DNA of 64,000 nt from Ascaris suum (taxonomy: Eukaryota > Nematoda > Chromadorea > Rhabditida > Ascarididae): assembly GCA_013433145.1 (NCBI GenBank), contig CM024186.1, positions 3,228,001 through 3,292,000 of the forward strand, read 5' to 3'. The notes below the pieces were generated by a model, which did no database searches, was not told the origin of the DNA, and saw only the letters and a list, made by a program, of their open reading frames with translations. Shown here piece after piece: positions 15,260 to 27,734 of the stretch (positions are counted from its first letter, which is position 1; each line of letters opens with the position of its first letter). A program made the position numbers and the translations under genes.

Positions 15260-16080
15260 TCACCCCCCAACACAAAGCTATCAGTCGATTAGTCTGCTCT
15301 CCGCTGTTTGTAAAGTTTTCAAGATATTCGTTAAGGATGTCGTAACCAGTCACTATGCATGGAACGGTCTTTTGAATTGCTGACAATCAGCTTCCTCGCT
15401 GGTTGGCTTATGATATCGGAGCTTATTTCGTGGCTGGGCGACTGGGTATCTGCGTCAGATATGACAAATCACGAAAAGCTATTTTATGTTGAATTGAAAT
15501 CTATGCATCAATTACGCAATAGGTTTGAGAGAAAAAACTATTCTTTAAAGTGAGAAAGTGCAAGTTGTCACTTTCTTGCTAGATCAGCCCATGGCATTTT
15601 AATGTGGACGAGATTTTCACGTGATAATAGGTGATAGTTGATTTATGCTATACCGACTCGAAACTGTCTCCTACAGAAGAGTGTTTTGACTCCTACTTTC
15701 TTTCACGTATACGTAAGGATATATTTGATAGCACTTAGAGTAGAAATAAGCTCTTTGCTGATGACCTCAAATTTATCGTTCCAGTTTATAACTGTGCCGG
15801 CGACTTCCACGTCCTGCAGAAGAACATTTATGCATTCGCTAATTTTGAAATAGTTTTACTCAAATATCTACCACAAGTTCCATGAAATTATTCGATCTGC
15901 AATGGTAGTTCATTGGAAAATATTATATGGTTCATATTTGAATACCGATATGAATGCTTTCTTAGGCGAAGTGATGAGGTTTCTTCAATAAATAGTGTTT
16001 ATGAGCTTGCTCTTATAATCGACCTGGAATTTTATTGCAGCTTACAGTTTTTACTGTTGTTGAAAAATCGTCAAAAGGAA
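15260..16080 (+). mobile_element. Decayed non-LTR retrotransposon (LINE), reverse-transcriptase relic
   Basis: In shifting plus-strand frames three landmarks of a LINE reverse transcriptase appear in the right order. SYQSISLLSAVCKVFK (about 15280) matches the family's NYRPISLLS..K.FE block. LFADDLKFIVPV (about 15750) is the catalytic (Y/F)ADD core. ELALIIDLEFYCSLQF (about 16005) matches the downstream DLG.IID..L.F block. Several frameshifts and stops separate them, and the first two are closer together than in intact elements, so internal sequence is lost. Clade is probably Jockey/CR1-like or RTE, judged from memory of the motifs. It is not functional. Confidence 0.8.
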
Positions 16081-17059
16081 AACGAAAAAAAAATTCTTCG
16101 TTGCTTCCGACCCATTTTGAAATGATTCATTTCTAAATGAGCTCTTTATTAGACTTCTGAGAAGAAATAGTTTGAGAATGTTAAGAACGCTTTACTTTGT
16201 TTTTCATGATTTGCCATAGTCCATACGAACTAAATTATATTAATTCACCAAAATTTCTCAGTATGAAATCACTGGATTTTCAGTGATTTTTTTCTACTTT
16301 TATGATGGAAAACGGGGAAAAAGATGAACTGCATTAAGTACATGTCCATTGTTTTGAAATTTGAGAAAAGTCGTCTATTTTTGCGCATATACTTTTGCAT
16401 CCATCAAGATTGTACTGCTCACGGATAGGAGCAATAAAAGGCATAATTAGGGTCGACTTCTTGTATCATCCGCTATTCCTTGATGGAAATCCTATTCAGG
16501 CGCCGAGCATGACATAGTTGGATATTTTTGGTATATTCAAGAGAGAGATGAACAATCGGGCATGCCTGGAAATGATATCTTAGAATTTCACCGGATGGTG
16601 TTCTTATTGCCCCAATGATGCGGGAGTGAAAAAAAAAAACTTTTTCTGAATGATAGGGTGCTAACATAATTAAGGTCTACAGTTGGCCTTACTCGTGGCA
16701 CATATTTAAGGACACATGAAAGGCAAAATAATTGCGAAGCGGCAGAGTGTGAACATAATTAGGGATAGTGAACAAGGGCTTTTAGAGAGAACAAATCTGA
16801 AGATGCAAATGAGATTTACTAGGCTATATGGCAAAGTTTTTTAGTTTCAGATCATTCGTATTATTTTCGCTATTGCCGCTATCAGCTTTTATTCTTATTA
16901 ATGTTTATTTTCATGGAAAGTGAAGGAGGTTGGTGAGGGTGGAGGGGAAATGAATTTTTATTACTGCTCCGAGTATTATAGTTCGATTTTAAATAGAATA
17001 TTTTTGTGTTTCACTAATTAGTATATTTGCGCTTACAATCAATGCAACAAAAAACTTAC
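16081..17059. other. Intergenic or unassigned
   Basis: A 64-codon minus frame at 16473-16667 has an internal TTTCCAG acceptor and could hold a terminal exon, but no partner is certain. Otherwise nothing is seen. Confidence 0.45.
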
Positions 17060-17336
17060 CGTTTATTATTAATTTTCTTTGTAGTGCTTCTTTTCCTGCT
17101 TCCCAACTCCTCTCCCCACCCCCCCCCCCTTCCCATCTCAGCACACGCTCTCGATTTACGGCCTGTCGTTTCGCAGAAGTTTTTTGCTTGTTGACCGATC
17201 CCTTCGCTTCGTGTTTTTTTAAACTCTTTGTCTTGAGACATGGAGATACTACACGTTCGCTGCTGCTAGCACATTTCGGGTGTCGTTGAGAGGTGCTCAT
17301 TTCGGACTTGCGACGACTCACCCACGCCTGTGCCAT
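17060..17336 (-). CDS. Possible first exon of an unidentified basic protein
   Basis: An ATG at 17334-17336 opens 92 codons ending at a strong GTAAGT donor (first base 17059). The peptide is Ser-, Lys- and Arg-rich (MAQAWVSRRKSEMSTSQ then several KTK and KK clusters) and hydrophilic throughout. A glycine run encoded by the G-rich tract at about 17116-17132 makes the last third doubtful: length change in that homopolymer would shift the frame. A second frame of 61 codons overlaps. No downstream exon is established and no family is recognised. Confidence 0.4.
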
Positions 17337-17668
17337 CTATCAAGATTGCGTCTTTAATAGTGGGCGGACTTTCTTCGATAAGATGAGTGACCGGCCATAA
17401 TTTGGCTACATTTGAAGTATTCGCTTGTCGATTCAGCAATCTCTATTCCATTCGCTTAATTCAAATGAATTCTTTTTTCAGTTAGTTGCATGGTTTTTAC
17501 TTTTCGATGATGCTAAAACCCCTGCCTTAATGAATTTATTGGTTTCCTGGTTTTCTTCAAGCTCAGTGTTTGATGCTCTGTTTTTTTTTCACAATTATAG
17601 CTAAATTACCCCACATCACAGGCTAATTTAATGCCAAATAAGATGCTCTTAAAGAGGATCTAGACATA

Positions 17669-17897
17669 ACAACAAGCTGCATCTGAAATAAGGAATGCAG
17701 AGGTAAGAACAGAGAGCTGTGAAATGTGCTATGAAATACTCACAGAAATTGTGCTTGTCCCACACTATGTGAGGATATTTGTGGTGAGAGGAATGAGGCG
17801 CAGATTCGATGGCCGAAGAACGATAGATGCGGCGATGAACAGACTTGAGAAATCGATGTTACTAGGGGTCATTACTCAAATGTCATTTATGATGTAA
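17669..17897 (+). CDS. Coding-looking segment without start codon
   Basis: About 75 stop-free codons with balanced composition (for example CEMCYEILTEIVLVPHY and RRTIDAAMNRLEKS). The frame is closed upstream by TAA and ends in TAA after MSFMM. It resembles an exon or a gene fragment; no family recognised and splice sites are ambiguous. Confidence 0.3.
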
Positions 17898-19727
17898 ACT
17901 GCAAATTTCCTTTGTTGGAAGAGAGCATAACCTGCCTACGCTGACCAGTGTCCACTTCGATTTGTTCTTTGCGCTCTGAAATTCTAATTCTCTAAAATGT
18001 AATCACTTTCGTGAGTGAAAGAGGTCTATGCTATGGTGTGCGTGCTTGAAATGTTCGCCGATACTGCGCTCTATTCGACCATGGATTCGGCAGGTCACCA
18101 TGAAGGAGTGGTTGCGCGGTTTACATTTTGTCATTACTGTTTTTTTTACCTCGTCGAAGCATCTTTCGAATCCATTTACCATTTGCTAAATCAATTTTTA
18201 TACTTTTTTTATTGATAGCTATTTCACAAGTATATCTATCCATAAGTGACGGATCTAGCAGCGATGACAAATAAAGTGATTTTGGAAGTACTCGAAATAG
18301 ATCTCAAAACATTATAACTAATAGGAAAATGAGAGATTTCTCCATTGATATTTTACATCATTCGATGTTTATTTATTTTCACTGAGAGCGAGGAAATTCG
18401 GTGAGTGTTAAGCGAATCGAGTTTTACTGAGTAATTTTGTTTAATCAAATAGTCACAGTAATTGCGATGTTACAGGTGTCCGGTGATCATCTTATGACAA
18501 CAAAATATAATTCCTATCAACACTTGTGGTAGTAATATGAATTATGTTTTATTGACGTATGCATGTTGCTATCATTGTGTGTTACGACCATCATGATAAC
18601 GTAATCAGTGCTACATATAAGCGCTGAAGAGACAACATTGCTGCCACCTTAAATGAGTTGCCATCGGTTTAAACTACCTGCACTATATATTTAATGAATA
18701 TCTGATGTATTTGGAACGATTAAATCCGGATAATCAAAGCCAATACGGCTGATGGAAATCTACCTGGAAATGTTGCACTTGATAGTATCGTATTTTGATA
18801 GCTGAGGTAACGAATTATTAAATTCCTCATTCTTTAAGTAATTTGAGTTATCACTATTTGTGCTTCAAACAGGTCGCCGTTTACAATACAAGTAGTCATG
18901 GTCAAAACATTATGCTTGAAAGTGCGAGAGCGCACGAAGTATCGAAAGTGTCATGCTCAATGTTAATGGAAGGATGGACGCGATAAAATTACAAGGAACG
19001 GTATGCGTTTAAAAGCCCATCAAATATCTTTCTTCGTTTTCGCCTTCGTCCTAATTTGATTTGTATTGCTGTACAATCAAAATTACTATGAATTAAAATT
19101 ACTATGGTATATGAATTAAAAAATCAGCCAGCATTTAACTTCTAATTGTTATTTCCCTGATTTACATTCATTTTTTTATCGAATAAATGTGATTTCCTTT
19201 ATTTGCATTCATTTTTTTAATGCTTTTGAAGTTTATTTGCTCTGTATCACAGAAACCAATATGTGAATAGGTGTAAGCAGATTTTCAGTTTACAATGAAA
19301 TACTGCATTCAATAAGAAACTACAGGTCAATTTTATGTAATGCTTCGAAGTTACTTAATTATTCAGAGTTTGCTTGAGACGGGGAAATTTTGGATGTATC
19401 GAAAGGTTGACTAAAGAGTTTTGTTGCGCCTAAATGAGATAGAGTTAGTAAGTTATTAAGTTAAACAGATATTTGTCGCCAAAGTTGAGCGATTTGTTGT
19501 GACAGTAAAAGGTTTTTTGTCGTTTAAGAATATGTGATTTACATTGTTGGGTTTTACAATTTTCTCGGCGTAATCATCTCTGCTATCACAATCACCGATT
19601 GAGAGCTAGATGAATTTCCTTGATTTATATACGACAAGGTGAGAGAATTCGGAGAAATGATACCGACAAATGCTGACAGTTAATATAAATCTTTTCTTTC
19701 AAGTATTTTATTATTAAGTATTATTTT
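17898..19727. other. Intergenic or unassigned
   Basis: A 66-codon plus frame at 18015-18215 is open but has no support in composition or splice sites. No RNA gene or repeat recognised. Confidence 0.5.
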
Positions 19728-19969
19728 GTGCACCGGTCATTTATTTACCTGAAATACATCTACAATCATCCGACAATAAAAACGAGCAAATCGACGCAAT
19801 GCAATATGGCAGCACCAAAGTCGTCAAATGCGCATAACAACACTTTAGTCCCCAATACCTGTTTTTTTTCGGATCTTTTAAATCTCATTCGCCACTCTCC
19901 TACGTCCAAATCGTGCCCTAAACTGGGACAAAAACTCCCAACCATAGAGGAATTTGATAATAATTCTTT
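19728..19969 (+). CDS. Possible first exon of an unidentified gene
   Basis: The frame starts at ATG 19728 (or 19806, MAAPKSSNAHNN) and is open to TCTTTG|GTAATG at about 19969. The peptide has a hydrophilic start, then SDLLNLIRHSPTSKS and KLPTIEEFDNNSL. If the donor is unused the ORF stops at 19994. No family recognised and no downstream exon proven. Confidence 0.3.
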
Positions 19970-21117
19970 GGTAATGTCTGACCGCCTAAGATAACTACTC
20001 GGATATTCCTAAATGTGTTCTAAAAGGATAACAGGCTTGAAATATGATAACCTTTCCAGCTAAAACCGCGGCATTCAGTCTTTTTATCAGATGACAACAT
20101 CTAAGGTGATATGACGCAAAATTCTTTTAATTAAAAAAAACACATTTAACGAATGAAGCAATTCAAGCATTCATAGGAAGCACCATTATTATTGAGTTCG
20201 ATGTGGAACATAAATTCTATGCGCTTTATCGGACAATATTTTGAGAATATATAAAGGCTATATTTAAAAAAATAAGCTTCAACCGTGACGTATAGCCTAT
20301 CAGTACGGAGATTACTTGAGCGACATATTACGAGAAGATCTAATTTAAAAAATATCACAGGTTAAAAATTACACAACCTTATCTAGACATCTAAACGATT
20401 CCAGCAAAAGACACAACAACTCAAATCTTCAACTATACCTTAGAATGGTATAAGAAATAATTCAATGTGTGGCATTTATGAAATTCATTTTATATGATCG
20501 TTTTAAGTATATGCAAATACTATGCGAATTCAGCATCATTATTCGGATATGAAGCATTTGAAATATTTCATATTTATTGGATTATCATTCAAATGCTTAC
20601 TAATAAATAAAAATTCAATGGTGATCGATTTCATTTTAAAATTCATTCATTCAAATACTAACAAAAGTTTAATATCTCATTTTCATTCAAAGAAATAAAT
20701 GCACAACGATTGATTTCCCATTTCTCGTTTGCCTTTTCTTTTTGGAAAAAACATCATATAAAATTTCCAAACAATATTACTCATAGATGCAATAATAGAA
20801 GAAATTTAACCAATAAGGTTTTTTTTTGCAAATCTTAAAGTTCTCTATACAATATTTCGATTAGCGGTAAATAAATCTTCTTCCCGAAAATCTCTTATCT
20901 CAGTTTCGATGAATTTTTTTTTTGCATAAAATACCTTACGCAATAATCAAGATGGATTCTCAAGCAATGTTAAGGATGCCTTAAGTATCATGCAGGAAAA
21001 CGAGAAGAGGTGGGGGGGGGGGGGGGGGGTAAACGAAAAGCAAATTACGTGCTCGAGTGATCTTATCTCAGATCAGTTAAACAATATGCAGAAATGAAAT
21101 GCACTAATCTCATGTGT
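19970..21117. other. Intergenic, 3' of the F-box gene
   Basis: Contains an 18-base G run at 21012-21029. No other structure recognised. Confidence 0.5.
21012..21029. repeat. Poly-G run
   Basis: Eighteen consecutive G, about 90 bases past the stop codon of the F-box gene, so on that gene's strand it is a C run in or near the 3' UTR. Confidence 0.97.
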
Positions 21118-24100
21118 TCATTGATTGCTATCTGGATCAAATCGCATACTTCGAACAGTACCCTCTTGTACGACACCTTTTGAGCTCATCGCTTTCAAAA
21201 ATTGCATTTGTATAGTCGAATCGATACGATCACATGATGTACAACTATCTAGACGTAACTCCATCAATAGGGGCAATAACATCAGTGCACTGAAAAAAAA
21301 AATTACCATTGAAGCAAGCGAAACAAGGCGAAAGAAGTTTTTTACTTGAAGTTGAAGTTGTTTTTTTTTCCAAGCGAACATTGCTTTCTAGACAATGCTT
21401 TCTAGACAATACAAAATTCTGCGGTTACTCGTTAAGTGGAGAAAAATAAAACATAGCTCATCGAAAATTCCATCCAAATATCGCAATGAAGGCGAAGCAT
21501 TTTATTGTGTAATAAATTTCTTGTTGGAAATTTAATTTCTGAGAAAGAACGAATATTTTTTTAAAGAATGCAAAAATCAATCGTTTGATTAAAACAGACT
21601 TGTAGAATCTTCGAAGTTGATCTGAAGTCGCAAACAAAGCATTGTATATATTTACAGAAACCAAAGATCGATGTGCTCTTAAAAACCAAATGAGCAACTC
21701 CGGATAGACGGCTGAACAATGTTGCACACCAAACTGAAAAAAAGAAAAATTATTTCAACAACACTAGAATACCAACTTTTTTGCAATAGCAACATACACA
21801 ACTCAACATGCAACGTAAATGACACCTAATTACTAGTGATATATGTCATCTGATATGCTAGCGGCTGTCAATACACCGTCAGCCACTTCAAAGACGCGCG
21901 CCATACGCATATCATGCGTTGCGTTCTGCGCTGTGTGTGTCCACCAATCGGAATTAGTATCATTTATGGCGCATAAATAATGCTAACGGGCTGAGTGGAA
22001 ATCAGAAGACATTTCAGTGAAAAATTTGTCCGCACTGTATTGTTTCTCAACTTTTGGTCTTATCATTTAATTCTTCAATCAAAAAATCAATGCTCTTTAA
22101 GCAAATTGATCAATCAATAGGTTCAATATCTCATAAACATGATTTGCATTATTCATCCATACTACTATATGGATTCTACACGACTTTATTAAAGATTCAT
22201 TTTCACGCCCCGTCAAAAGAATTTATTGAAACAATATATGAAAATATTACGTTAGTCATTGGCAATTAAGAAAAATTTCCTCTTCATCCGCGATCGAATA
22301 AATACTCATAGCTAGCAATATCCATATTTATGATTATTTGCATATACATGTATATTACTCTGTGAAAACATTGCAATATATGGCTATAGAATTTTCGCAT
22401 ATACATAGCATAAAAATTGGACATACTATTTCAAAAAAAAAAAAAAAAATTGGCTAAGTTTAGGAAAGAAATTTTTCGTCAACATGTATATGCCACTTAC
22501 ATATACTCTTTTGAGATTAAAAAGGATGCTTTGACTTTCGCGTAATGAAAATAATATTCGAGAGAGGGTATCCTGTTGGCAAGCCATTTCAAGCACCTCT
22601 AAGTTCCTTAACTGTTTGATTGGGGGCACCTCTACTCGATGAGCGCATCCTGAAAAGAGGGATTATTTTACTTTCCTCGTCCATCAGTTTGAATGGGAAA
22701 GAATCAGTGGCAAATTCCGAGCTTCCCATGAAAAGAATTCGCTTAACAATCAGCAAAAAAGTTAGGAACTAATCAAAAAAAAAATGTCATCCAGGAGCAT
22801 AAAACTATCCGCTTTTTCGGCGTCCTCTCCCACTTAAACATAGAAAGGCTCAAATTTCGATGAAAAATGACCTCTAACATATGGTCGTATTCTTTGGAAA
22901 GAGATAAAGAGTCTGAGAGAAATTTTTAAAAATTAAGAGAAATTACTCATATGTTTTTTTCGAATAACATCTTTCTTCCTAATTTTTTCAAAAGTGTTGC
23001 CAATAAACTCGCATTTGTAAATGTTTGTACCCCTATGTATCATCGAAAACTGACCGTTGAAGAATTTGTCTTTACACTTGATACTATTAAGTTTTTTTCC
23101 CACAAAAAAAAATGTAAAGAAACCTCGTCCGGCATTTTTACGAGCGATAAATCCGTCCAATTTGAGAATTTTTAAATTGCGAAAATAAGCTAGCGCATGG
23201 ATTGCATCCTTCTTGAAGTGAGGCTTATCGCACATTTGACTTAAATCCAACGCCGCTAAATTCGGTGTGACCGAAGCTAACTGAAAATTACAATTTCATA
23301 TCGAACGTTGTTTAAATAACTATATGTCGTATTTTGCTCTTCGCGACTAAATCAATCAATCAAGGAAATGTTATATTATCTCGGCTGCTGATCAAAACAT
23401 GAACTCTGCGCTATCGTTCATTCGCAAGATCCTGCAGAAAAAAATTTTGCTTCCCCTTCCAACAGAAGACTGAATCTGCGATATCATTGTTGGATGGAAT
23501 CAGATGTTTGGCTTACAAGCAAGGTAACATCAGTGATAAATACTTATATAATAGATGGGAGCTAAGTAATATCATTAAGAATGACATATTAATAGTGAGA
23601 AAAGCTTGGACTTATTTTTCTACACTGCATGATTCCTGAAGGAACCTTCTAAGGGATAATTTATTCCATTGTGTCTCCTTCCCCACATCTTGAATTCCTA
23701 ATAGCACGCTGCTCGCATCCATTAAGTGTTCTCAGTGAATGATGACAAATGGGAATTAATGGCTATCACTGGTGCGTTGAAGATGGTTAATTTATTGCTT
23801 AATTAAAAAGATAGAAGAAAACTGAAGGAAATGAATTCAGACGAAATTAGTTCGAGAGAGGAAATCTGCCCATATAGCAACACTTTTCGTCGAATGGGAG
23901 ATACAATAGCAGATGAGCGATAAGACTTCCATTCAGAAGGAATATTTCAAGTTTAAAAGCATACTTATGCCTGAAGGTTTTTCCACTGAATTACAACAAA
24001 AACCTCTTTCCTACTGTTTCAGTAGGCCGCTTACTCCAAATTAAACTGATGAGAATCAAGAAACAGAAAAATTACTCGATGGTCCTATAAACGCACCAAT

Positions 24101-25093
24101 CAAACGCCGTTTTGGATTGATCGGCCAAAAAAAAAAAACACCCACCTGTTCGAGTGTACGAATGAATGGTTGCAGTTGGTGAATTAGAAACTCAAGAAAT
24201 ACCTGTATAAGATTGGCGAGTGTTAATACAGTTGGACAATAGCGCAGTGACAATTCGCTTAAATTTGGCATATATTCACGTAAGAAAGTGATTATTTTCT
24301 CCAAATGAATAGAGTATTGCATATCCATAGCATTGTTACAATCAGAGAATACACGAAAATAGTCACGGTTTACATCGAGGCGTTTTCGTATATGTAACTC
24401 ATCTTCCGCCAATATTTTATAATAGGATGAGACCTGTTCATAGGTAAACAACTGAGAATGTTTTAGAAAACCATCAAAGGATTTGATGAAGTTTTTTGGA
24501 AACTTTGGGCTAGAAAATTTCAAAAAAAAACTATATGGCTGAGTATTTAAAAAAGGAATTTTGGGAAAAAATTTTCCCGAGACTGAGGGAAATTTCTCAA
24601 GAAATTTTTGAAAAACACTTGAGGAGATTTTCAAGAAAATTTTCGAGGGAATTTTGAGAGAATTGAAAATATATGAGCGCTGAACTATTGAAAACGAAAT
24701 TTTAATTTGCTGTTCGAATTAAATATATTCACAGCATTTCAATGAAACTTTGATGATTTCTAAAAGTTTTTTTGCAAAGCACTCTCAATATTTTTGCATA
24801 AATCACTTTGATACTCGCTAAGTAATGCAATCAATGATTTTGATCAAATAAGAGCCAATTTTGTAATGAAGCTTCAGAAGAGGAATAGAAATCGAAAACT
24901 TTACAAAATCGAAAGTTCCATTGTGAATAGATAGATATTATTTTCGTTTAGTTATGCACAGCAAATATATTAAAATTATTTTTTACATTTGTGAAAAGAA
25001 ATATCGACATACTTGTCGAAGATGAAGTAATGATAAAAAATCACAGCTTTTAAGAATAATATGCCTCAACTCGGGAGGCAAACTATGGAGCAT
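21118..25093 (-). CDS. F-box / leucine-rich-repeat protein, six exons
   Basis: Exons in coding order: 25013-25093, 24203-24433, 23124-23280, 22501-22649, 21600-21733, 21118-21289. Phases 0, 0, 1, 0, 2 match at every junction and donors and acceptors are canonical, giving 307 codons. Residues 1-40 form an F-box: MLHSLPPELRHIILKSCDFL, then SLLHLRQVSSYYKILAEDEL across the first intron. LRR-type stretches follow, such as MPNLSELSLRYCP, FRNLKILKLDGF, LRNLEVLEMAC and LLPLLMELRLDSCTSC near the end. F-box proteins bind Skp1 in SCF ubiquitin ligases and their LRRs recruit substrates; no substrate can be named. Nematodes carry large, fast-changing F-box families. The start is chosen because the F-box begins three residues after the ATG. 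Confidence 0.87.
24434..24670. repeat. Degenerate A/T-rich internal repeat in F-box intron 1
   Basis: Variants of gaaattttc and ggaattttg(a)ga recur at about 24490-24665, alternating orientation so that the stretch is partly self-complementary. It reads through as part of a 192-codon ORF with the real exon; only the part inside 24203-24433 is accepted as coding. Confidence 0.5.
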
Positions 25094-27521
25094 TGCCAAA
25101 CAAGTGGTCACTCAATAAGTAATTGGCGACAACTGGTCACTGAAAGGTCACCAAGTTGACATAACTTGGAGTAACGATATCAGTTGAAAAAAAATGAATA
25201 TATACGAATACGATGTCGTTTCAACTGCAGCAGTTTATTTAGTACTAAATATGCTACACAATTTGAAAATAGGACTCAATATCTATGGGATTTGCATCAC
25301 GAAGGTTGAGGATTTCTTGTTGTTTCAAAGAAAGCTTAAAAGAGATGTAAAATACATTAAAAAGTTTATTGGCAAAAGCGAAATAATTTAGAATATCAGC
25401 CGTATGAAATCCTATTTTGAAGAGTATTTATTCTACGAGGAGCAAAAGGATCCATCAAATCAAATAAAATAAGATGAAGAGAATTCTATCTAGAGTGGAC
25501 TGAAAATCAAACGACATAACTGAATAAGAAGTATCCTGCCGAATACATGAACCTGGCAAGACAGCATTACGCATTGCTGCCGTATTGAAGCATTCATTTT
25601 GCCTGTGTTTCGGCAGTCGGATGGTTCATAATAGTAGCGAAAGAAAACAACTACTAACAAAAGAGGAAGAGTGAGCGCTAAACGTGGAAAAATGTGAAAG
25701 TATTTTATGATGATAAGGATATGATAAGAGGATGAAAAAATGATTTGAAGGTTAGAGGAATGGGAAAGAGAGAAATGAAAAAGATAAAAATTTGAGAATA
25801 GAAAATACAATTGCTAATAAAATCTAGATTTGTTCGTCTCCACTGACTATTAGAGGACAACTTTTGAGCTTTTTTACAGATGTGACAACTATTCACTTAT
25901 ACAGTGCTATCATCATTCCAGTTGACGCTAACTAATTCGGCTTGATTTAATTCGTGATCGTGGGGAAGGAAGAAGAAGGAAACGAGCTTGCATGAATATG
26001 AAATGAAGAATATTGGAGCTTTTTAAAGATATGAGCAATGCAAATGAAATTATGAAACAGAAATAAATAGCACATTCACTTTAAAAAAAAAAAAATAACG
26101 CAATTAGAATGAGAGTCCAAGATCTCTAGACGAGGTAGTCAAAATTGACAGGAATACTACAGTAATACAAATACGAATTGTGAGCGTACAATTGAAGCCG
26201 GTTTGACATTCACTTCGAATTCAACCTTTGATAGTTCCACAGTTCCACCTGTTCAAAACCAACTGACCGTATCGTCAGGTGACAAGAATAAAATAAACAG
26301 CAAAGGCGACAACGCAATGAATAATTCCGAGAAGAAATTTGCCACCCACACATTAAAAAATATTTCACTCAATAAATAAATTGAGAGAAATTGAAGACGA
26401 GAGTTTGAATGACGATGGGTGAATTTTGCAAAGATTTAATAATCTAATTTAATCATATGGCTCTATGTAGATTATTTTCCATCAATACTATTTTATAGAA
26501 TAAATAATGAATAAATAAATATAAATAAATAAACAAATAAATGAAAAAAAAACGTGCTATAGGGCATGGAATATTGAATGATAAATACAATAGCTGGCAA
26601 TAGTGATCAATTTAGATGAGGGAGCTAAAGGTGCGGGCAGAGGAAAACTAGCGGTTGAAAGAAGCAGTTCCGACATCCAGTCGATCCAACGCTCTCACTG
26701 AAACGCATAGCTGGAAAATCGATTGCACGGCAGCCCGGTTGGCTTCACTTACCACCCGAATTCACGCATATTGCCCACAACAACTATGTCCACACTGTTT
26801 TCAATGAAGCTCTATTACCGCAGTTTTGAATTTCTTCACTCATATCAATCTCTTAATAAAAGTATTCCTGATATAAATGCCAATTTTTTATGCAGCGTTT
26901 TCTAATTACCATTACCAAATATCAGTTTTTTTACCAAGCTTACTAATGGTTTTTTAACCCAAAACAACCAATAAAAACAGGCGTTAGCAAATTTATTATC
27001 AAAAAAAAACCAAAAACACCAGAAAATACCAATAATTTCCATTGCTAAGCGATATTTTCTCCCTTTACGACACTCTCTTTGACGGAAATTTGTGGTGAAC
27101 AATTTAACCTTGTAGCTGAATCAATAATATTCACCAAATGCGTATTTCCTATCATTGCTGATGGCATCATTTCGTCAACAGATCGTTGTGAATTGTACAC
27201 TTTAGATTGGTTTCGAGTGGAATTCAAATAAAATTCGATGCACAAAAATTTGCATATTTCGAAGATCCATTTTCCTATGCGAAGAGTATTTCTCTCAACT
27301 CGAGTAGAAATTTCAACTGAATAGTTTGAAGTAAAATCTGTAAAATTGTTTCAATATAATCGAAGGGAATCAATCAAGCAATCCGGAAGGTAAGATAAAA
27401 AGGTTGATACATCATCGGGACCTTCAGTTATTGTCATGTATAGAGTAAGCGACCGAAAAATATCAATTTCAGATGGCCACTGAAAAATTATATAATTGAA
27501 TATGATGGACCCGCCAATCTT
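25094..27521. other. Intergenic or unassigned, with two coding-looking fragments
   Basis: At 26660-26818 (plus) about 52 codons without ATG end in TGA; the peptide includes LKRIAGKSIARQPGWLHL and HNNYVHTVFNEALLPQF and its composition is coding-like, so it may be a terminal exon or a relic. At about 27045-27245 (minus) a 66-codon frame includes SVDEMMPSAMIGNTHLVNII. A short (AAAT)n tract lies at 26505-26545. None is assigned to a gene. Confidence 0.35.
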
Positions 27522-27734
27522 TTGGGGAGTCCTAATTCAGGAAGTGTGCATTTGCGGCAGAGACCAACGATCACCGACAATTTCGGAGGTCCCGAATCTT
27601 GGTGCCCTAATTTCGGTAGTGAACCTCCAAAGTCCAGGCCTACCCTCGCAATTTTAAAGTCCCATCAAAATAGAAGACAACGTTTGAGAGATCCTGATTT
27701 TGGAATCATCAATAGGAAACTTCAGAGACAGTAA
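27522..27734 (+). other. ORF with degenerate PNFGS-like repeats
   Basis: Seventy-one codons in a GC-richer block. The peptide repeats a loose unit: SPNSGS, GPESWCPNFGSEPP, RDPDFGI, each encoded by variants of (g)tcc(t/c)(a)at(t)t(c)gg. It may be a decayed minisatellite or a fragment of a repeat protein. Family unknown. Confidence 0.3.

Noticed and set aside
24434..24634. 5' extension of the 192-codon minus ORF as coding sequence
   Set aside because: It is a repetitive intron reading through; the F-box exon at 25013-25093 joins in phase at the GAACAG acceptor instead.
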